This document shows, in pieces, positions 60,003 to 64,000 of a stretch of 64,000 nucleotides of DNA (its first letter is position 1; every line of letters begins with the position of its first letter). The stretch lies in assembly GCF_900890425.1 (NCBI RefSeq), contig NZ_CAAHFG010000003.1, positions 62,001 through 126,000 on the forward strand. The letters run 5' to 3'. A program made the translations under genes and the position numbers. A model generated the notes under the pieces. That model was not told the origin of the DNA, did not search any database, and saw only the letters and a list, made by a program, of their open reading frames with translations. The stretch is from Pontiella desulfatans (GTDB taxonomy: Bacteria > Verrucomicrobiota > Kiritimatiellia > Kiritimatiellales > Pontiellaceae).

Positions 60003-61385
60003 TTGCCTCAAAAATAAATGACACCGTAGAGGTGCGGATGAGGAGTCGTTTGACTGCATTAATGGGTACCCTCTAATTCGGGGGTTGTCAAGGTGGGGAG
60101 GCAGTCGGGGAACCCGGGTTCCCCGACTGCGGCGGACTCGCCGGTTTTCTTCATTTTTTCGATCTTGCGACGTCGGCGCTGGATGCGATTGCCCAGCTCG
60201 AAAGGGTCGAGCGTTTCGTATTCGCGTTGCAGAGCAGCCTCCTGTTGTTCGCCAAGGATGCCGCTGACCTTCAGGCGGTCAAAGGGCGTGGCGGGGGCAT
60301 CGTATTTCTTTTTGTACCGGCTTTTGACGCGAACCTTGCTTTTTAGCTTGAACGAGGGTTTGAAGAAGTTGTTGAGCCGTTCCCAGTCGCGGTAGAGTGC
60401 GTTGAGCTCTCTGATCATGGCCGGGTTGTCGAGCCGGTCGTAGCCGAGCAACTCGCGCACGTGCGTCCAGTTCTTTTGTTCGACATGGGCGTTGTCGTTC
60501 TTGTGGTACGGTCTGCTGCGTGTAAAACAGACGGGCTGTTTGCGTTGCAGGAAGTAGCGCGTGAGATGGTGGTTGAGGAACTCGCTGCCGTTGTCGCAGT
60601 CGAAGCCCAGGATGGCGAAGGGCAGCTTGTTTTCCACGTCGTGGGTTTGGTGCATCACGCCTTCAGCGCCTTTGTTCCAGACCGCGCGGGTTACCGTCCA
60701 GGTGCTTATGATGTCCGTATAGGTGATCGACCAGATGAAGTCCCCGCTCATCGATCCGCCACAGTGGGCTACTGTGTCGGCTTCGAGATAGCCGGGCCGG
60801 TCGATGTCCTCGGTGGAGGTGCGGATTGGGATCTGATTCTTGAGCAGCGAGCCGGGCTTGGTACCGGTATTGCGCCTTCGCTGGTACTGCGCTTTGAAGG
60901 GTTTGAGCACCCGGTCGATGCTTGCCGGGCTGATTCTCAGTAGCTTTTCACGGCATTCGGTCGATAGCGGTTCGTAATGTTTTTCATAGTGCTTCAGCCA
61001 ATGTGGCATAGCAGGCTTGAGGCGCTTCCCGCACAGTTGTCCAGAACGAAGCCACAGAGTTTTGAGGGTCTTGCGCAATTCAGCAGAGTCGTACTCGCCT
61101 TTGCGGCCGCGTTTGCCCCTGGAGGGCGTAAACGAGTCGTTGAGCAGCTTGGTGGCATGCTTGCGATCATAGCCGCATACCGCGCATACTTCATCGAGCA
61201 ACCGGGTCTTGTAGGCCTTTTCCGCGCGCCTATAGCGGCGTTTTTGTACCGCGATGTATTCCATTCTGGTTTCGCAACTCATCTCTTTCATCCTCCCTGT
61301 ATACAGGGTGTGATTTTTTGTGAGTCAACGAATCCTTTCCGCCCGCATCCTATCGGATGCTTCGGTGTCATTTAATTTGAGGCAA
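60003..61385 (-). mobile_element. Insertion sequence with a single DDE transposase
   Basis: 1.38 kb bounded by inverted ends: left from TTGCCTCAAA at 60003 to ATGACACCG at 60026; right from CGGTGTCAT at 61363 to TTTGAGGCAA at 61385. The ends match except for two or three bases. One transposase fills it. No clear target duplication is visible. It sits about 65 bp upstream of the TPP aptamer and 80 bp before the first tRNA-Glu, i.e. between the thi promoter area and the tRNA promoter. I cannot name its family. Confidence 0.8.
60059..61282 (-). CDS. Transposase with integrase-type DDE catalytic domain
   Basis: 407 residues from the ATG at 61282, which has GGGAGG nine bases upstream; the ATG at 61291 has no spacing. 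N-terminal helix-turn-helix region: AYKTRLLDEVCAVCGYDRKH. Catalytic triad: YLEADTVAHCGG (Asp), GFDCDNGSEFLN (Asp) and NDNAHVEQKNW (Glu). The C-terminus has a basic RRRRKIEKMKK. Intact, so probably functional. Integrase-like (rve) DDE group; exact IS family not decided. Confidence 0.9.
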   Translation of the reverse strand: MSCETRMEYIAVQKRRYRRAEKAYKTRLLDEVCAVCGYDRKHATKLLNDSFTPSRGKRGRKGEYDSAELRKTLKTLWLRSGQLCGKRLKPAMPHWLKHYEKHYEPLSTECREKLLRISPASIDRVLKPFKAQYQRRRNTGTKPGSLLKNQIPIRTSTEDIDRPGYLEADTVAHCGGSMSGDFIWSITYTDIISTWTVTRAVWNKGAEGVMHQTHDVENKLPFAILGFDCDNGSEFLNHHLTRYFLQRKQPVCFTRSRPYHKNDNAHVEQKNWTHVRELLGYDRLDNPAMIRELNALYRDWERLNNFFKPSFKLKSKVRVKSRYKKKYDAPATPFDRLKVSGILGEQQEAALQREYETLDPFELGNRIQRRRRKIEKMKKTGESAAVGEPGFPDCLPTLTTPELEGTH

Positions 61386-61416
61386 CTCGCGTTGGTGAAA
61401 AAAACTTTTTTTGTTG

Positions 61417-61444
61417 TTGCCGAGTCCGGCGATTCTGCTAGATT
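61417..61444 (+). promoter_or_regulatory. Promoter of the tRNA-Glu pair
   Basis: TTGCCG (61417-61422), 16 bases, TAGATT (61439-61444), with the first tRNA starting 20 bases later. Starts about 30 bp outside the right end of the insertion sequence. Confidence 0.5.
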
Positions 61445-61464
61445 ACGCGCTCGTTTTTACCGAA

Positions 61465-61540
61465 GACCCCTTCGTCTAGTGGCCTAGGACTCCAGGTTTT
61501 CATCCTGGCAACACGGGTTCGAGTCCCGTAGGGGTCGCCA
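61465..61540 (+). tRNA. tRNA-Glu (UUC), copy 1
   Basis: 76 bases with encoded CCA. Acceptor GACCCCT/AGGGGTC, anticodon stem CCAGG/CCTGG around loop TTTTCAT (anticodon TTC), T-loop GGTTCGAGTCC. The D-arm is GTCTAGTGGCCTAGGAC. Confidence 0.97.
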
Positions 61541-61574
61541 TTTTCTAATGGTGCTTCGGAAAAAACCTTCTAGC

Positions 61575-61650
61575 GACCCCTTCGTCTAGTGGCCTAGGAC
61601 TCCAGGTTTTCATCCTGGCAACACGGGTTCGAGTCCCGTAGGGGTCGCCA
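61575..61650 (+). tRNA. tRNA-Glu (UUC), copy 2
   Basis: Identical to copy 1 over all 76 bases, 34 bp downstream. Same anticodon TTC and encoded CCA. Confidence 0.97.
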
Positions 61651-61663
61651 CTTATCTTTCTCA

Positions 61664-61703
61664 AACAAAAAGCCTTCCACTTTCGCGGAAGGCTTTTTGT
61701 TTT
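61664..61703. terminator. Bidirectional terminator between tRNA-Glu and ilvC
   Basis: AACAAAAAGCCTTCC pairs with GGAAGGCTTTTTGTT around a short loop. T runs exist on both strands, so it can end the tRNA transcript and the ilvC transcript coming from the right. Confidence 0.85.
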
Positions 61704-61738
61704 GGCTGCTAGTGCCAGCCGTCCGGCACTTTCGGTTT

Positions 61739-62497
61739 TTAGTTGCCGGCGCGGCCGCCGATGCCTTTGGTGCCTTTGGCGATTTCCTTGGCTTTGCCTT
61801 TCGGGCGGAGCGAACGGGAAGCAGCACCGGCCTGCCACATTTCGGAGTCATGGATGGCCTGGAGCTCCTTGTCGAGGCGCTCTTTGTAGTTCTTGGCGCC
61901 GCAGACCTTGAGTACGCGCTTGGCTTCGTCCTTGTTCTTCACGGCCTTGTAGAGATCCTTGAAGACGGGCATGGTGGCCTTTTTGAACTTTGGTGCCCAG
62001 TCGAGTGCGCCGCGCTGCGCGGTGGCGGAGCAGTTGCCGAACATCCAGTCCATGCCGTTTTCATCGACGAGGCGGATGAGGCTTTGGGTCAGCTCTTCGA
62101 CGGTTTCGTTGAAGGCTTCGGACGGGCTGTGTCCGTTTTTGCGGAGCACGTCGTACTGCGCTTCCATCACGCCGGCCAGGGCGCCCATGAGGATGCCGCG
62201 TTCGCCGACGAGGTCGGAGGTGACTTCCTTCTCGAAGGTGGTCGGGAAGAGGTAGCCGGAGCCGATGCCGATGCCGAGCGCCATGCAGCGTTCTTCGGCG
62301 TTGCCGGTGTAGTCCTGGTGCACGGCGAAGCTGGAGTTGATGCCGGCGCCGCTGAGGAAGTTGCGGCGGACGTTGAGGCCGGAACCCTTCGGGGCCACGA
62401 GGATGACGTCCACATTTTCGGGAGCGATAATTTTGGTGAGGTCGCTGTAGACGATGGAGAAGCCGTGCGAGAAATAGAGCGCGGCCTTTGTGTCGGT
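61739..62497 (-). CDS. ilvC: Ketol-acid reductoisomerase, C-terminal part only
   Basis: The minus frame is recognisable from TKAALYFSHGFSIVYSDLTK (near 62491) through VDVILVAPKGSG, GAGINSSFAVHQDYTGNAEE, TTFEKEVTSDLVGERGILMG, NGHSPSEAFNETVEELTQSL and CSATAQRGALDWAPKFK to the stop. This is the acyl-transfer/isomerase C-terminal domain of the fungal-like IlvC type (valine and isoleucine synthesis). The NADPH-binding Rossmann half is absent: upstream codons no longer match IlvC and hit TAG near 62572. About 250 residues instead of roughly 350 or more. Either a truncated pseudogene or cut by a misjoin; see finding. The usual start would lie outside. Confidence 0.85.
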   Translation of the reverse strand, partial: TDTKAALYFSHGFSIVYSDLTKIIAPENVDVILVAPKGSGLNVRRNFLSGAGINSSFAVHQDYTGNAEERCMALGIGIGSGYLFPTTFEKEVTSDLVGERGILMGALAGVMEAQYDVLRKNGHSPSEAFNETVEELTQSLIRLVDENGMDWMFGNCSATAQRGALDWAPKFKKATMPVFKDLYKAVKNKDEAKRVLKVCGAKNYKERLDKELQAIHDSEMWQAGAASRSLRPKGKAKEIAKGTKGIGGRAGN

Positions 62498-64000
62498 CGA
62501 GCTGAGCCAGCATGCCGGCGCGGTGCTCGATGTGATTGGCCAGCAACTTTTGAACGGCTATTCGGTCGCCGAATTTAAAGATTTGAACCAAGCCCTTCAA
62601 CCCATCGAGCGGGCTCTGAAGGAACAAGCGACGCTGCTGGTGGTCGACAACATGGAAAGCATCCTGCAACCGCTCTATATTCCGGAGGCGCTCACCGACG
62701 AGGCCCGCGCAGCGTTGGAGTTGGTTTTAGCGCTGTGCGAACGGCTGAACGGGCAGGGTGAAACGCGCATTGTTTTTACCAGCCGCGAGGCGCTGCCCGC
62801 ACCATTCGACGACATTCAACACCGGATCGAGCTGCGCCAGTTGGATCGCAGCGACGCCGTCAAGCTGGTGGAGCGGACGCTCAATGCCGAGGGGGACTCC
62901 GGCGGAACGGAGGGAACGGCGCGCGAGGAGATCGAGGAGCTGGTCGATGCCGTGAACAGCCACGCCCGCACCCTGACTTTGCTGGCGCCGTCGCTCCGCG
63001 ATTTGGGCGTAGCGGCTACCACCAACAAGCTGGTGGAGCTGATGGCGTCGATGAAAGGCAGCCGCGAGCAGTCGGTCTTTGCCAGCGTCGAGCTTTCCCT
63101 GCAACGCCTGTCGGAAAAAAACCGGGCGCGGATCAAAGTGCTGGGCCTCTTTCAGGGCGGAGTCGATTTGGATGCTTTAAAAACCATGATGGAGTGGACA
63201 GACGAGGAGGTGGACTCCTTGGCCGTCGAGCTGATGGGGACGGGACTGGCCACACTCAATCCCTACAACCACCTTTCGCTCAATGCCGCGCTATGCCCCT
63301 ATCTGCACGGGCAACTGGACGAGGCGGAGCGCGATGCCCTGAACGTACGGTGGATCGAGGCCATGCGGGCCTATGCCGGTTTTCTTCAGCGTCAAAAATC
63401 TCAGGATGCCCAGCTGGCGGCGACGTTGACGCTGCTGGAGCTGCCCAATCTGTTTGCCTTGCTGGAGCAGGTGGCGCAGGCGGGCGATGCCGAGGCCACC
63501 ATCGATTGCTGCACCGATCTTTACAGCCTGCTGCAAATGCTCGGCAAGCCGCGCCTTCTGGCGCGCGTGGCGCAGGTGCGCGATGCCGCCGAGGAGGCAT
63601 TGGGCGAAACGTGGAACCATGCCCGTTTCGAGGCGCAACGCATTCGCATTGAACAACAGCTCGAAGGTGGGCAGCTGCGCGAAGCTTACGAGGGTGCGCA
63701 ACGGTTGCTGGAACGCGCCCGCTCAGCCGGAGAGACAGCCTATTCCGGTGCCGACTATGATTTGGCGATGGCTTGTGTTCTATTGGCAAGGGTGTTGCGA
63801 ACTGGTGGCGGTGCGGAGCAGGCCCTGCCGCTGTTGGCCGAGGCGCAGCGGCGGTTCGAGGCTATTGCGAGGAGCCGCGAAAGCAAGGCGGCGGAAGGCA
63901 TGGCTTCCGTCTGCTTGGCGGAGTGCGGGGATTGCCTTCGCGCTGCGGGGAGGCTCGACGAGGCGGCGGAAGCCTATGAAGGGGGCATCTTGCGATCTGA
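62478..64000 (+). CDS. STAND-type NTPase with TPR-like repeats, N- and C-terminus missing
   Basis: An open frame from just after TAG (62475) runs off the right edge (507 codons). It begins AAFVSVELSQHAGAVLDVIG, then QALQPIERALKEQATLLVVD with NMESIL, a Walker-B-type strand, and IVFTSREALPAPF, the STAND 'sensor' region. After it come helical repeats (EEIEELVDAVNSHARTLTLL, SLQRLSEKNRARIKVLGLFQ, LLELPNLFALLEQVA, RIEQQLEGGQLREAYEGAQR, ECGDCLRAAGRLDEAAEAYE), the last TPR-like. This is the NB-ARC/TPR middle of large proteins often linked to CHAT proteases or defence. The P-loop part and any effector lie upstream of the break and are lost. Confidence 0.75.

Overview
The window looks like a chromosome segment from the PVC superphylum, most likely Kiritimatiellota (Pontiella-like). 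This is inferred from the dense run of secreted formylglycine-type sulfatases (nine genes, one partial), a PEP-CTERM protein, and an S10-spc-alpha ribosomal cluster that lacks rpmD, rpsN, rpsD and an adjacent tuf. No database search was possible, so the taxonomic call is an inference.

Layout. 1-8935: end of one sulfatase, a broken GH43 gene, a PEP-CTERM protein, and an operon of four secreted sulfatases with lysine-rich tails. Both the PEP-CTERM gene and the sulfatase operon sit behind the same composite promoter (two TTTGGCGGAA boxes exactly 21 bp apart, then AAAACGTT). 9081-12128: a toxin-antitoxin island with an intact Fic protein and its operator array, a HigB/RelE-type toxin frameshifted next to an intact Xre antitoxin, and a decayed AbiE-type pair. 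12498-21933: an amino-sugar catabolic operon (ROK protein, PIG-L deacetylase, NagB, SSS symporter, GH109, two NahK-like kinases around a sugar epimerase). It faces an unrecognised 708-residue, possibly TIM-barrel, cytoplasmic protein (22044-24170). 24335-30404: four more sulfatases on the minus strand, with conserved upstream elements.

31047-48287: the str/S10/spc/alpha cluster from rpsL to rplQ, including fusA, secY, adk, map, infA, rpmJ and rpoA, closed by a strong terminator. S11 carries a long acidic N-terminal extension. 48621-50840: pta-ackA (acetate and ATP). 51046-55156: a small unknown gene, an LbtU-like outer-membrane porin and feoABC, which together suggest a ferrous-iron uptake unit. 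55138-59937: a U32/RlhA-like protein and thiSGH behind a TPP riboswitch with a terminator. 60003-61385: an insertion sequence with inverted ends, just upstream of the riboswitch. Two identical tRNA-Glu genes follow.

The last 2.3 kb holds the C-terminal part of ilvC (minus strand) abutting a STAND/TPR-type ORF (plus strand) that also lacks its N-terminus. The two homologies meet within about 20 bp near 62480-62497, so this is either a rearrangement breakpoint or an assembly chimera.

The polysaccharide genes fit together as follows. Secreted sulfatases strip sulfate from host or algal glycans, GH109 and possibly the 708-residue protein release amino sugars, the symporter imports them, and the kinases, epimerase, deacetylase and NagB send them to glycolysis, with pta-ackA recovering ATP from acetyl-CoA. 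A 15-bp palindrome (TTCCA-N5-TGGAA) recurs through the window far more often than chance would give and is not explained by any gene.
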